A DNA stretch of 64,000 bases from Schizochytrium sp. TIO01 (lineage: Eukaryota > Sar > Bigyra > Thraustochytrida > Thraustochytriidae): assembly GCA_004764695.1 (NCBI GenBank), contig SMSO01000035.1, positions 3,973,040 through 4,037,039 of the forward strand. The letters are read 5' to 3'. Below are positions 40,171 through 50,044 of the stretch, piece by piece (within the stretch, counting starts at the first letter, position 1; each line of letters begins with the position of its first letter). The notes under the pieces were generated by a model. The model made no database searches, had not been told where the DNA came from, and saw nothing but the letters and a program-made list of their open reading frames with translations. The position numbers and the translations under genes were made by a program.

Positions 40171-43100
40171 TTAATCTTGAAGACGAGGAATGAGCCAATT
40201 GCACCATCTGTCACGAGTATCATGGTCGTAAAACTGTATTTCATAATAGTGCTCAGATTTTGTATGGTGTTGGTTCCCAGCGTTCATTGAACCGCTGCGT
40301 GTATTTGCAGCGGCACTGGCACCACCACGAGTTGAGACCTTCTCGAACCCCACTTTCAACACTGGATTTTCCCCACGACTGACCATTACTTCATTTAACT
40401 CCAGCAACGAGTGTTTCACTCGTTTGCCAGCATCGCGTTGCAGTAAGAGACGACGCTTTTCGCGTTCTTCTTGACGCCTATTTTCCAGCTTAGCATTTAT
40501 AGCAGTCAGGTATTTTGCACGATGCGCATCGGCAAGGTCTGCACTCTCTGCACGAGGACCATCGTTGGGCGAGCTGAACATTTGGCCGCTTGGATACTGG
40601 GCACGTTCCAATCGGAAATTCACGGGAAATATCCAGTGCTCCCAATGCGTCTCCAATATCATGAAAAATTTACTCGTGCAAATGATTAACCTTGGAAGCA
40701 GCTGCCCTTTGCGCCAGATTCGAACCTGGGTGGCCAACATTCCTGGGATTTCGTTGAAAAGGCAAGTGGAAGATGCGAAATCTAAGACACTTGGCTGTGA
40801 GCCTGAAAAGGAGGCTGGGTTACCAAGGTGAAGAGTATGCAGCTGAGGGGAAAATGGATGCGAATGAAAGCCTGGATCAGAAGCTTCATCGATAACCTCG
40901 GCCGCGGTTAGGACTTCGGTCTCCTCAGCTAGTGCTTCTCGGAATGGGACATCATCTTCAAGCGGAGGAGGATTGATCTGTGATTTTTCTGCACCAAGTA
41001 ATAATTCAACTTCAGCCCACTCTCGTGACATCTGCATAAAAAATGAGTATAGCCTTGCTGCAACTCCGGAGACATAGGTGAGGCAAGTAAGTGCCACGGG
41101 ATCCATGCGATCTCTCAAATCTGAGAATTTATGTTTGATGTGAATTCGCTGTCCATAGAGACCAAGAACAACACGTTGAAGTGCACGGTATGGTTTCCGC
41201 CATATCAGTCTAGGCTTCAAGTCCTTTCGTTTTACGATTATCGCATCTCCATATCTTCTTGGACTTGTATACAAATCATCGGTAGGATTTTGGCTTTTCA
41301 AACTTGGACCGAATTGCCAACCATGACCAGCTTGTGGCTCTTCATAGAGATAATAAGCTTCAGAAGTCAATACTAAGAGACAACGGCGCAGTTGTTGAGA
41401 GCCCGGGCTTTCCATCACATCGCAAAAAGCACTTTCCAGAATGCGTTCTTGACCGATTCGATCCTTCTCCCAAGGTTGTCGTTCTGTGCAGCCTGATGTA
41501 ACACCGGCATTAACATTGTTTGCAGCTACACCACTCATCGAAGCATCTTCTTGTATCTGCTCCTGGGCATCCACGTTAGAGCTAACCTTCGGAACATCCG
41601 TTTTTCTTTGAGAGGTGCCTGATACATTCGATCTAGCTGGGGACAAGGAGTTAAAATCTGAACGACGCAAGGCTGGAGGGGGCTCGATTGCCCACATTTT
41701 CCTCAACTTTTCACCAGAACTAGCATCTATGCCACCCGAATATGAGGAATAGCCTGTGTTACTGAAGACCCCGGGAGATTCGGGTTTCGCTGCAGGAGTA
41801 CGAAATCCAACACACATAGCAAAGAAGCCTCCCCGGGATGGCGTTGGGACCTCACCAGCTTCAGCACGTTCGAAAGGACTCACCGCTGCCAAGATACTTT
41901 CACGACGACTCTTCTTTAAGTGAAACGAGAAATGCTGTTCCTTGGCCATGAAAGCTTGTAGCTCATTCGTAAAAGTCGCTTCCTTCACTCTATCCAGAAG
42001 TTCTTGGATGTAACTGTTTCTCATCATTGTTCGACCATCGACTTGTACCCGAACAAATTCTTCAAGTATCTCGTATCGAGACTCTGGCGACATGATAAAA
42101 GCAGATACCAAAATCTGAGTAATTTGCTCGCGAAGTGCAACTAAAACAAGCTCGAGTTCAGAAGAACGTTGCTGCTTTTGTCCACTGCAACCAATCAAAA
42201 TTGCAATACAGCTTCTGATAACACCATTAAATGGCATTAACATTCGCCAGGCGGCATCACGGGTCTTGGCTCGAGCTGTGAACGTCGCCTCCGAGCTGTC
42301 ATCACCATACCAGGGAAGGTAAAGAAGAGGCAACTGTGATGCGATCAGTGCTAGTGTTCGAGTTGTATGCATTGCTGTCACGTAATCTGATTCTGTCATG
42401 CTCTGCAATTCGGCATATCGACGCAACGTCGAGAGGATACGCTTTGAAATTGTGCAAATGATTCCATAAACATTGAGTTGGTCACAGGGTTCCTCTCTTC
42501 GAATCCCAGGCATGACACATAGCTCGTACGCGATCGCCATGAATTTAGCCCCGACTAAGGCCTGCGGCCAGACTGGCCGTTCTTGAGAGCCAGCACAGAC
42601 GAACGCAAGGATTCGAAGTCTTTTCGGCATACGTAAGTTTTGTTTCGCAGACATTACTGTATTAGGACGCCCGTCTTTAAGAAGTGAATAGATTACGCGC
42701 AACGCAGCGACCAAGGTGTCAGTAGTCTCGGTTTCTCGTCGAAATATATCCGCCGCATTTGAAGCAAACATAACGACATCTGCATCTTCGTCAGCAAGGA
42801 AGCTGGTAGAATTTTGTGCAGGAGTGGGGATTAAAATACCACGGGTGGATGAAAATGCAGGCCTAAGAGGATCTTGCTGTGCATCCATACAGTTTTCACC
42901 TGCAAGTGCCTCTTCCATAAAGTATTTTAGGAGAACGTCCCTGCCGGATATTGCGTTGAGAGGGGCTTTCCCATCTGCTTGCTGACTCTGTTCTCCAGTA
43001 CCCAGTGCTGCCGCACCAAAGTTTAAAACAGGAGCACCAATAGATGAATCTGGCTGCATCGGTGGAGGTGGAATGCCATCCACTTGTTTCAAGCTTTGAA

Positions 43101-46100
43101 CATAGGTCTCCAAATCAGTATTGACGTCAGGCATCACGAATTTATCAAACATGAGTCGAACAGATGAGCTTTGCAGTGGCGAAGAGCTTGAATGGTGAGG
43201 ATTAGATGCAGGATCTAGTAAGCTGGGTGGAGATTCATCACTGGCAGAAAGATCCTTTTCTGCAGCCCCAACCAAGTATAAAAGAAGTCGTTCAAGGCCT
43301 TGGAAATCAATCAACAGTTGATGTTGTTGCAGTTCATCTGCATTGTCACCCTGGGTGTTCAGGGCACGAGTCACCCACTCATCAGTACATCCTACCTGGC
43401 TCCCTACCAGCATATTCCAGAAAGCCGGCATACGTTTTTCATCATGAGTGTGGCGGTTGACAATTGTTCGAAAACCCGCGTGTACCCCATCTTCCCTTAA
43501 AAGCCACGCGGAAGTTTCTTGAATATCAGTTTGCAGTCCAGATTCGTAGGTACCAGGCTCGTGTGCGAATGAGGAACTTTCATCATCCAGCCAACCTTGG
43601 CGAAGAAATTGAAGGGAAGGATCAGGAAGGCCCATCAGCACATCAGCAATCCGGCGAAGAATTCTTGGTGCCACCACTCCAGCAGGAGAAACTGAATGAT
43701 CCCCAAAGAGCGCTTGCAAAAGGTACTCGACTTGACGCCCGGGCAAGGTGCGCTCAATCATGTTAGGGTCATACATATCGCGAGACACTTCAATATCGTC
43801 ATTCACGACGTGGAGCTTTACATGACCTGCGCATTCGTCTTCAGCGTACAAAACATTGACCATCTTCTTCAGAATATCATGCCGGCGTAGGAAGCTACGG
43901 AGATTACGATATCTTGAACAGGCTTGGAGGAATTGCACACAGCTTGTTGATAAAACTCGTTTTTCGTGAAAATCGCCAGGGTGAGCAGTCGTGTTACGGC
44001 GCTCATTTCGCTCGAGGATAGTAAATGCAGCACTTGCTGCCTTCTCTGCATAGTCCTGGCGAAAGGTGACTCCAACGGAGGTCGTAGTGAGACAAATCTT
44101 TGTTAAGAATCGGAAGGACTCGGCAAGAACAGTCCCAACTTTCCATGATGAGATGTTGATGGAATTCTCAAAGAAATCAAGCAAATATTGCAACTCGTCG
44201 ATTTCAAGATTTGCTAATTTGATTGCTTGAAGACAACGCAGAACAGCAATCCGGACATCTTCTGAAGGAGTTTGTAGACAGTTGAAAAGATATGTCTCCC
44301 GCTTTTTCTCTTTCAGATCTTGAGCAATTCGCTGTGCTAACTGATTGAGACCATGCGCCGCCTCTTCGTTATAGAATGTGATAAGGTTGATCACACTGAC
44401 AAGTAAGCGGTGCATAGACTTACTACGAAGGTTAGCTAGCACTTTGATCTCACCTCGGAAATGCACCTCCTCTTCCCGTGGGACTAGTTTACACATTTGA
44501 TTAAACCTGGCGCCTTTCTCTCCAATGTACTGCAATAAAGGACTTATACCTTGTAGCTTGCCCGATATTTTGGCAAAAACGTTATCAAAAGTTGCTTGGA
44601 ACCACCCACGAGGACTTCTAAGGATTGCTGTAATGGCCTCAAAGACAGAAGAAAGAATTATCGGGCCAGCAAGCGCGTTGGGTTTGTAAAGATCAAGAAG
44701 AAGATCTAGGTATCTGGACACATCCACGACAAGCTCTTGGAAAACTAAGGGACTAAGGCTCAATGCAGATAAGCATAAAATGCAGTCTCTAATGGAGGTG
44801 TCTGAAGATTGATCTGTAGGATGAACCTCCTTTTCCTCTACGAGTTGCCTCAAAGCTCGCAATACTACATGGTGCACGCGTGACTTCCCGAATAATTCTG
44901 CGGACCTATGCCTCATGGAATGGTCAGCTTGTGAAGCAGAAAAGTAGTTGGGATAAGACGAACTGTCAAGATCACCTTCATTCTGAGACACGGGGGATCC
45001 ACCATCGCTGCCTGTCCCAAGAGACTCTTGGTCGCCCAAACCCTCCAGGTCGTGAACATCGTACAATGACATATTACTAATGAGAACAAGAAGGTGCTGG
45101 TAACGAAGGGTTCCACTCTTTGTATCACGAAGCTCTTCAGCGATACTCGAACAAAGGTCCAGTCCTCCCAATTCTCTAGCCAGACGAGATGTTGCGCTGG
45201 CAACAGAAGCCATCTCGACAATACTGTCAACCGGAGCAGGCGAGCCAGGCGTGCGGCGCAGTTGCGCGGATATCAATCCTATTGCCCCATCAAGTATGGA
45301 GAGCTGCGCATTTTCGAAGTTCCTTGCACCTCGTGCTAATTCTATCAAATTCATCATAATACTATTACGAGTAGCTGTATCAGGAGTGCGATCAAGCCAG
45401 GGAATCATGTGTTCACTAACCACCTCTATGACCTCCTTTGCATGCTGCTCTCCGGCGCTCATCATATTTCGTAGCTGCCCAATGCAACGCTTATCGAATT
45501 GGTGTTCACCAACGGTTGATAAAAAAACCAGAATGGTGAGCAGAATACGTGTAAGCTGGGGTTGGCGTTCAGAGAGCAAAGCGATATTCTGCAGGAATGT
45601 GTCAATTTCAAGCATAGCAGAGTGAGTTGGGTCAATCTTGAAAAGGAGCTGATGCTCTCGAGGGCGTTCGGCAATGCGTTGTGCATCCACAAGAAGATCA
45701 CTCAAATTTCTAGAGCAGCATTCTGGGTGAATGAAGCACTCGTCCAGAAGAGCATTGAGCTCAGAAATCTTAGGAAAGGGCGTGTTATAGTTTGTTGAAC
45801 CATGAGTTGTCTGGTGATGTGAGGGCTGGAAATCTTCTTCGCTTCCAGATTGTAGTGCCAGTTCTATTTGACGACGAATATTATCGTTATCATGAACGTT
45901 TGAAATGCCTAGAGAATTTGAAACTGTGGGACGAAGTGCTGCAGATGTAGATGCTCCTTGACGACCTATCCCTCCATCTTGGCTCAAGGAATCAATGAAC
46001 TCTTTTGACTTTCGGATGGCATCGGCTCTTTCATTCATATTTCGATCTACTAAAAAATCATCGACTTGTTGAATTGCACGAGTGCCTGCAAGCTTACTTT

Positions 46101-46776
46101 TACTCCGAATATGAGCCAAAATAAAATAAGCATACCTTGGAAAGAGGTCAACAACCCCATTCTGGGCAAGGAATATACGTTTCATTTTGGTTGTTTCACG
46201 GAACACTCGAGATGATCTTGTAAAGTTCTCCATTGTATCCCATACGAGTTGATTTGAACTGAGGTTGATTTCCTCTAAATATTTACCATTGCCGATTTCA
46301 TGAAATGAGCTTGCTGTAATTGAGTTCACGGACAGATCAAGAATGCGCAAAGAAGGCATCGACGACAAATCAGGTATTTCCACTAATCGATTGCGCGATA
46401 ACTTGAGTTCGACAAGAGAAACCATTTTTTCGGGCCAGCGGTTCAGCTTCGCATCGTATTCTCGCGCACATATGTATGCAATCTTGTTTCGTGAAGCGTA
46501 GAGACGCTTGAGGTGATGCAAGCTAGAGAGATCTATCAAGGAAGACAATTCGTTGTCTTGAACATTCACCTCATCAATCCGAGATTTCCCGTCTTTAATG
46601 AGGGTCGCTATTCCCGAAAGAGACGTGAGCTCGTATCCTGGACCGTGAAGATGAAGTGCGTTGCCCTTTCCTCGATCAACTTGCTCCCACATACCAGCAT
46701 CTAACTTCTTGAAAGTGCGGACTTTTGCGCCATTCTCATTGCGGTCTCTTGGCACATCTTCTGTTGAGTACCCCAT
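40171..46776 (-). CDS. 2201-aa LRR - helical-repeat - PH-like protein
   Basis: Intronless from the ATG at 46776 (MGYSTEDVPRD) to a TAA at 40171. Residues about 45-190 are leucine-rich repeats (IDEVNVQDNELSSL, LVELKLSRNRLVEIPDL, LRILDLSVNSI, LEEINLSSNQL). About 280-1600 are a long alpha-helical, ARM/HEAT-like solenoid with disordered loops (Pro/Ser-rich around 1150-1230). About 1750-2201 contain two PH-like regions: QLRRCLLVLTSEAYYLYEEP, and a C-terminal one ending HYYEIQFYDHDTRDRWCNWL with the Trp of a PH last helix. I do not recognise a named orthologue. The layout suggests a large cytoplasmic scaffold at a membrane, with LRR and PH ends. It is convergent with the cadherin giant (193 bp) and divergent from ALG2. 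The PH-like/ARM gene at 50 kb has a comparable composition and could be a distant relative. Confidence 0.7.
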   Translation of the reverse strand: MGYSTEDVPRDRNENGAKVRTFKKLDAGMWEQVDRGKGNALHLHGPGYELTSLSGIATLIKDGKSRIDEVNVQDNELSSLIDLSSLHHLKRLYASRNKIAYICAREYDAKLNRWPEKMVSLVELKLSRNRLVEIPDLSSMPSLRILDLSVNSITASSFHEIGNGKYLEEINLSSNQLVWDTMENFTRSSRVFRETTKMKRIFLAQNGVVDLFPRYAYFILAHIRSKSKLAGTRAIQQVDDFLVDRNMNERADAIRKSKEFIDSLSQDGGIGRQGASTSAALRPTVSNSLGISNVHDNDNIRRQIELALQSGSEEDFQPSHHQTTHGSTNYNTPFPKISELNALLDECFIHPECCSRNLSDLLVDAQRIAERPREHQLLFKIDPTHSAMLEIDTFLQNIALLSERQPQLTRILLTILVFLSTVGEHQFDKRCIGQLRNMMSAGEQHAKEVIEVVSEHMIPWLDRTPDTATRNSIMMNLIELARGARNFENAQLSILDGAIGLISAQLRRTPGSPAPVDSIVEMASVASATSRLARELGGLDLCSSIAEELRDTKSGTLRYQHLLVLISNMSLYDVHDLEGLGDQESLGTGSDGGSPVSQNEGDLDSSSYPNYFSASQADHSMRHRSAELFGKSRVHHVVLRALRQLVEEKEVHPTDQSSDTSIRDCILCLSALSLSPLVFQELVVDVSRYLDLLLDLYKPNALAGPIILSSVFEAITAILRSPRGWFQATFDNVFAKISGKLQGISPLLQYIGEKGARFNQMCKLVPREEEVHFRGEIKVLANLRSKSMHRLLVSVINLITFYNEEAAHGLNQLAQRIAQDLKEKKRETYLFNCLQTPSEDVRIAVLRCLQAIKLANLEIDELQYLLDFFENSINISSWKVGTVLAESFRFLTKICLTTTSVGVTFRQDYAEKAASAAFTILERNERRNTTAHPGDFHEKRVLSTSCVQFLQACSRYRNLRSFLRRHDILKKMVNVLYAEDECAGHVKLHVVNDDIEVSRDMYDPNMIERTLPGRQVEYLLQALFGDHSVSPAGVVAPRILRRIADVLMGLPDPSLQFLRQGWLDDESSSFAHEPGTYESGLQTDIQETSAWLLREDGVHAGFRTIVNRHTHDEKRMPAFWNMLVGSQVGCTDEWVTRALNTQGDNADELQQHQLLIDFQGLERLLLYLVGAAEKDLSASDESPPSLLDPASNPHHSSSSPLQSSSVRLMFDKFVMPDVNTDLETYVQSLKQVDGIPPPPMQPDSSIGAPVLNFGAAALGTGEQSQQADGKAPLNAISGRDVLLKYFMEEALAGENCMDAQQDPLRPAFSSTRGILIPTPAQNSTSFLADEDADVVMFASNAADIFRRETETTDTLVAALRVIYSLLKDGRPNTVMSAKQNLRMPKRLRILAFVCAGSQERPVWPQALVGAKFMAIAYELCVMPGIRREEPCDQLNVYGIICTISKRILSTLRRYAELQSMTESDYVTAMHTTRTLALIASQLPLLYLPWYGDDSSEATFTARAKTRDAAWRMLMPFNGVIRSCIAILIGCSGQKQQRSSELELVLVALREQITQILVSAFIMSPESRYEILEEFVRVQVDGRTMMRNSYIQELLDRVKEATFTNELQAFMAKEQHFSFHLKKSRRESILAAVSPFERAEAGEVPTPSRGGFFAMCVGFRTPAAKPESPGVFSNTGYSSYSGGIDASSGEKLRKMWAIEPPPALRRSDFNSLSPARSNVSGTSQRKTDVPKVSSNVDAQEQIQEDASMSGVAANNVNAGVTSGCTERQPWEKDRIGQERILESAFCDVMESPGSQQLRRCLLVLTSEAYYLYEEPQAGHGWQFGPSLKSQNPTDDLYTSPRRYGDAIIVKRKDLKPRLIWRKPYRALQRVVLGLYGQRIHIKHKFSDLRDRMDPVALTCLTYVSGVAARLYSFFMQMSREWAEVELLLGAEKSQINPPPLEDDVPFREALAEETEVLTAAEVIDEASDPGFHSHPFSPQLHTLHLGNPASFSGSQPSVLDFASSTCLFNEIPGMLATQVRIWRKGQLLPRLIICTSKFFMILETHWEHWIFPVNFRLERAQYPSGQMFSSPNDGPRAESADLADAHRAKYLTAINAKLENRRQEEREKRRLLLQRDAGKRVKHSLLELNEVMVSRGENPVLKVGFEKVSTRGGASAAANTRSGSMNAGNQHHTKSEHYYEIQFYDHDTRDRWCNWLIPRLQD

Positions 46777-47624
46777 GACTATTGTTCACTAAATATCCTG
46801 CAGCAATTTTAAGCTTCACTTATGGGCAAGTATCTCTGTGCCACACCACAGACCACCTTGTATTTCCCAAAATTGTAAAACAGAACAAACCCCACAAAAC
46901 GAACCCCAATTCTAAAACCTGTCAACGTAACTTCATGAAGATGTGGCAGGCTTCAAGTCCAGACCTGTGGCTGTCGCAGTCTACGACGCTACTTTCCTGG
47001 TACTTAAAGATAGATGGTGGATCGCTCAGTCACGGACAGTATCGATGAAGTCGCTAAGCTATCTGCTTGCATAGGTCAATTTTCGACCTCCACAGTTTTA
47101 CGCAGCACTGCTACGACCTTCAGGAGCAGCTGGTGCTCAAAGCGCTCTTAGAATTGGGTCTGCAGAGGGTTTGCTCGAGTCTCCAAGCCCAGGCCACTAA
47201 GAGTCCTCTTAGTCATAGTCCGCATAGCAGTAGCACTTTCGGGGACCCTTATCCTCTGTGTGCTTGATTTGTTGTGACCAAGCCTAAAGAGAATCAAACC
47301 GAGTTCCCTTTGACAGAGTGGCACTTCTTGACAGTAACGGCAGGCACCTCCAGCAAGGGTTGCTGGGAGATCTTGAACAAGCCTCGCGCGAGAGGGAGAG
47401 AGCTTGAAGGTGGTGAAACTAGCGAGGATTGGCACGGACGGTTTAACTTGGATTTTGAGGCTTCGAGTTTTGGTCATTGGGCAATCTGCTGTTGCGCGTG
47501 GCAAATATCTTGGAGACCGAATAACCTTCAAAGCCAGGTAAAGTATTTGACGCAATCTGGAGCTCGGCTTTGCTTATATTTCGCTCGTTGCTGAATCTGC
47601 TTCTCGGATCTTGAACTCGTCGTC
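46777..47624. other. Divergent promoter region between the LRR-PH gene and ALG2
   Basis: 848 bp without a recognised gene. Short frames on both strands look random. It presumably contains both promoters and leaders; no clear TATA box or repeat stands out. Confidence 0.5.
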
Positions 47625-49064
47625 ATGGGGGGGGCGAATGCCGCCACACAGAGCTTGAGTTCTGATTTAACGGGAGACTCTGTAGAAAATTCCGAAGGTC
47701 AAGTATGGTTTGTGCACCCCGATCTGGGGATTGGGGGTGCAGAGATGCTTATTGTGAATGCGGCTGTAGCATTGCTGAAAGATCATGGCCGAGATGTGCA
47801 GATTTTCACAGCTCACCACGACCCAAAGAGATGTTTCGCAGAAACCACCGATGGCGGTCCTTTGTCATCCAGAGTACACGTGTATGGAAGCTGGCTTCCA
47901 CGCAAAATTGTTGGAAGATTTCACGCAGTCTGTGCGATCCTACGAATGATATGGATTTCTTTTGTCCTTGGAGCTCGCATCTCGTTGGGATTCTGCGAAA
48001 GGCCTGCAGTCATCGTTTGCGACGTTGTCTCACATGTTGTGCCACTGTTACGTCTCTTGACTGGATCACAAGTTGTTTTCTACTGCCATTTCCCAGACAA
48101 ACTCCTATGCGTGGAGCGTGGCAGCTTTTTGAAGCGAGCTTATCGCATGCCAATGGATTGGTGGGAGGAGAGTTCGACTGGAGCTGCAGATGCAGTAGTC
48201 GTAAATAGTAAATTTACTGCAGGCGTATTTCGTGAGTCGTTCACCTCCCTCAGCAAGAAAGATGTTGGAGTTCTTTACCCAGCAATCGACATGCAAGAGT
48301 TCGATCGTTCCTTGAGCAAGGACCAAATTGAAAAAGCGCATCAAGGATTTCCACCTGAACTTAAGACTCATTTGTCTACTTGGACAAGCGACGCCATTCT
48401 TCTTGTCTCTGTAAATAGGTTTGAACGCAAGAAAAACCTCATGTTGGCAGTGGAGGCCTTGAGACAGGTCAAGTCGAAAGTAGATTCCGAAACTTTTGAC
48501 AAGACCCACTTGGTTCTTGCTGGAGGTTATGATACCCGTCTCGAAGAAAATGTAGAGTATGTTAAAGAACTACAGGCACGCGTGAAGGAACTTGATTTGC
48601 AGGGCAAGGTTTCCTTTCTGTTATCATTCTCTAATGACCAACGTCTCGAGCTCTTCAAGCTTGCCCGCTGTGTTTTGTATACACCGGACCGAGAGCACTT
48701 TGGAATTGTCCCTATCGAGGCTATGTACGCTGGCTGCCCAGTGGTTGCGATTGCTAGTGGTGGACCTCTCGAGACAATTATTGAGGGTGAGACAGGATTT
48801 CTTACGAAGCAAGATCCTGTTGATTATGGAACTGCGATAGCAAAGTTCGTGACAAATAGTTCTCTGGCAGATAAGTTTGGAGCGCAAGGCCGAAAGTGGG
48901 TTACCAAAACGTTTTCACTAGCAGCATTTGGAAACCAACTGAACGAAATCATTCAGCGCCATGAGCATCCTGCTCACCTGTCTAAGGCTATGTTTGGAAC
49001 GCTAAGTTTTGGCCTGCTGGTTGCGTCGCTGATCACGTACATAATTCTTGCACGCCTTCACTAA
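47625..49064 (+). CDS. ALG2: ALG2, GDP-Man:Man1GlcNAc2-PP-dolichol alpha-1,3/1,6-mannosyltransferase
   Basis: 479 aa, near the family's usual length. ALG2 adds the second and third mannoses to the dolichol-linked N-glycan precursor on the cytosolic face of the ER. The GT4/GT-B signatures are visible: VWFVHPDLGIGGAEMLIVNA (donor-side glycine loop), VFYCHFPDKLL, VVNSKFTAGVFR, LLVSVNRFERKKNL, and the EX7E motif in REHFGIVPIEAMYAGCPVVA, followed by SGGPLETI. A hydrophobic segment near residues 100-120 and the C-terminal span FGLLVASLITYIILARL fit its monotopic or integral ER association. The start at 47625 is the first ATG of the frame. No introns. Together with the GT13 gene it points to a conventional N-glycosylation route. 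Confidence 0.93.
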   Translation: MGGANAATQSLSSDLTGDSVENSEGQVWFVHPDLGIGGAEMLIVNAAVALLKDHGRDVQIFTAHHDPKRCFAETTDGGPLSSRVHVYGSWLPRKIVGRFHAVCAILRMIWISFVLGARISLGFCERPAVIVCDVVSHVVPLLRLLTGSQVVFYCHFPDKLLCVERGSFLKRAYRMPMDWWEESSTGAADAVVVNSKFTAGVFRESFTSLSKKDVGVLYPAIDMQEFDRSLSKDQIEKAHQGFPPELKTHLSTWTSDAILLVSVNRFERKKNLMLAVEALRQVKSKVDSETFDKTHLVLAGGYDTRLEENVEYVKELQARVKELDLQGKVSFLLSFSNDQRLELFKLARCVLYTPDREHFGIVPIEAMYAGCPVVAIASGGPLETIIEGETGFLTKQDPVDYGTAIAKFVTNSSLADKFGAQGRKWVTKTFSLAAFGNQLNEIIQRHEHPAHLSKAMFGTLSFGLLVASLITYIILARLH

Positions 49065-49669
49065 AATATATCATTTGAAGTTATGATTTCAAGCCTTTCA
49101 CATCGATGCAAGTAGGTTGGTACATTTTCTCCTATTTTAGAAAGTTTTTCTTTGTGTCCCTTATCTTTTAGATAGTGCTGAGCCAGTTTTATTTCACAAA
49201 TTAGTCATCGTGCTTTCATTAAACCACAGACCCTAAATTCTCTTTCATTGAACGCGAGCATAGGCTCAACAACATTATTCAGACCCTGCATTAATGGTAC
49301 AATTGACTATCGCAAGTAGTACAGCAGTATGAGAACAATCATGAAAATGTCGAAATATGTTGAAAGTGTACTCTTACAACTTGAATATAGAGGGGCTATG
49401 ATCAATTTGTTTACGCGAGTGCCACAGGAGAAAGCATCAGCATGGTATATAGGTCCTGCAAACTCTACCTAACACCTAGCTATGGTTTGCCGTAGTCTTC
49501 TGTGGGCGTCTTGTTTGCATAGAACCTGTTAAGTAGATACTAGCGGCGCATTCATGATCTGATAAGTGTAATTAGCTTCATCAAAGATCTCTTCGAGTGC
49601 GACCCAGAAGAGTAAACCTTTGTTATAGGGTTCGTTTGGCAAGCGAGTTCATGCCTCTCAGAGCGCCCC
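49065..49669. other. Intergenic, nothing recognised
   Basis: 3' flank of ALG2 and spacer; AT-rich, with no coding signal until about 49670. Confidence 0.55.
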
Positions 49670-50044
49670 ATGTCGAGCGCCAGTGTTCTTAATGGTAAGT
49701 CTGAACGAGCAGGTTGCTGCTGTTCAGGATATGCAGCAGATGTTTCCCCAAGTAAGAGCGGCCGCACTGAGTGAAGAGATGACGATGAACGTACTTGATT
49801 CTTGCGAAGACACTAGACTCAACTCCGAGAGAGAACGGGTAGCGCTCCTAAATGCCATTTGCAGTCACTGGATAGGAAATAAACTGTTCTGCACTCGAGC
49901 GATGTTCGCGCAAAACTTGATCTTATTCCTCATATTTTAAAGGCAAAACCTTAAATCTTGCGTGATGAAAAGCGGGTAGACATAGCCAGGTTGAGAAGCA
50001 TTGAGAATCTGAAGGAGGCTAAACTGACAAATTACCTGTATCAG

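Noticed and set aside
40708-40735. tRNA T-arm-like GGTTCGAATC on the minus strand
   Set aside because: It lies within the coding frame of the LRR-PH gene and no cloverleaf surrounds it.
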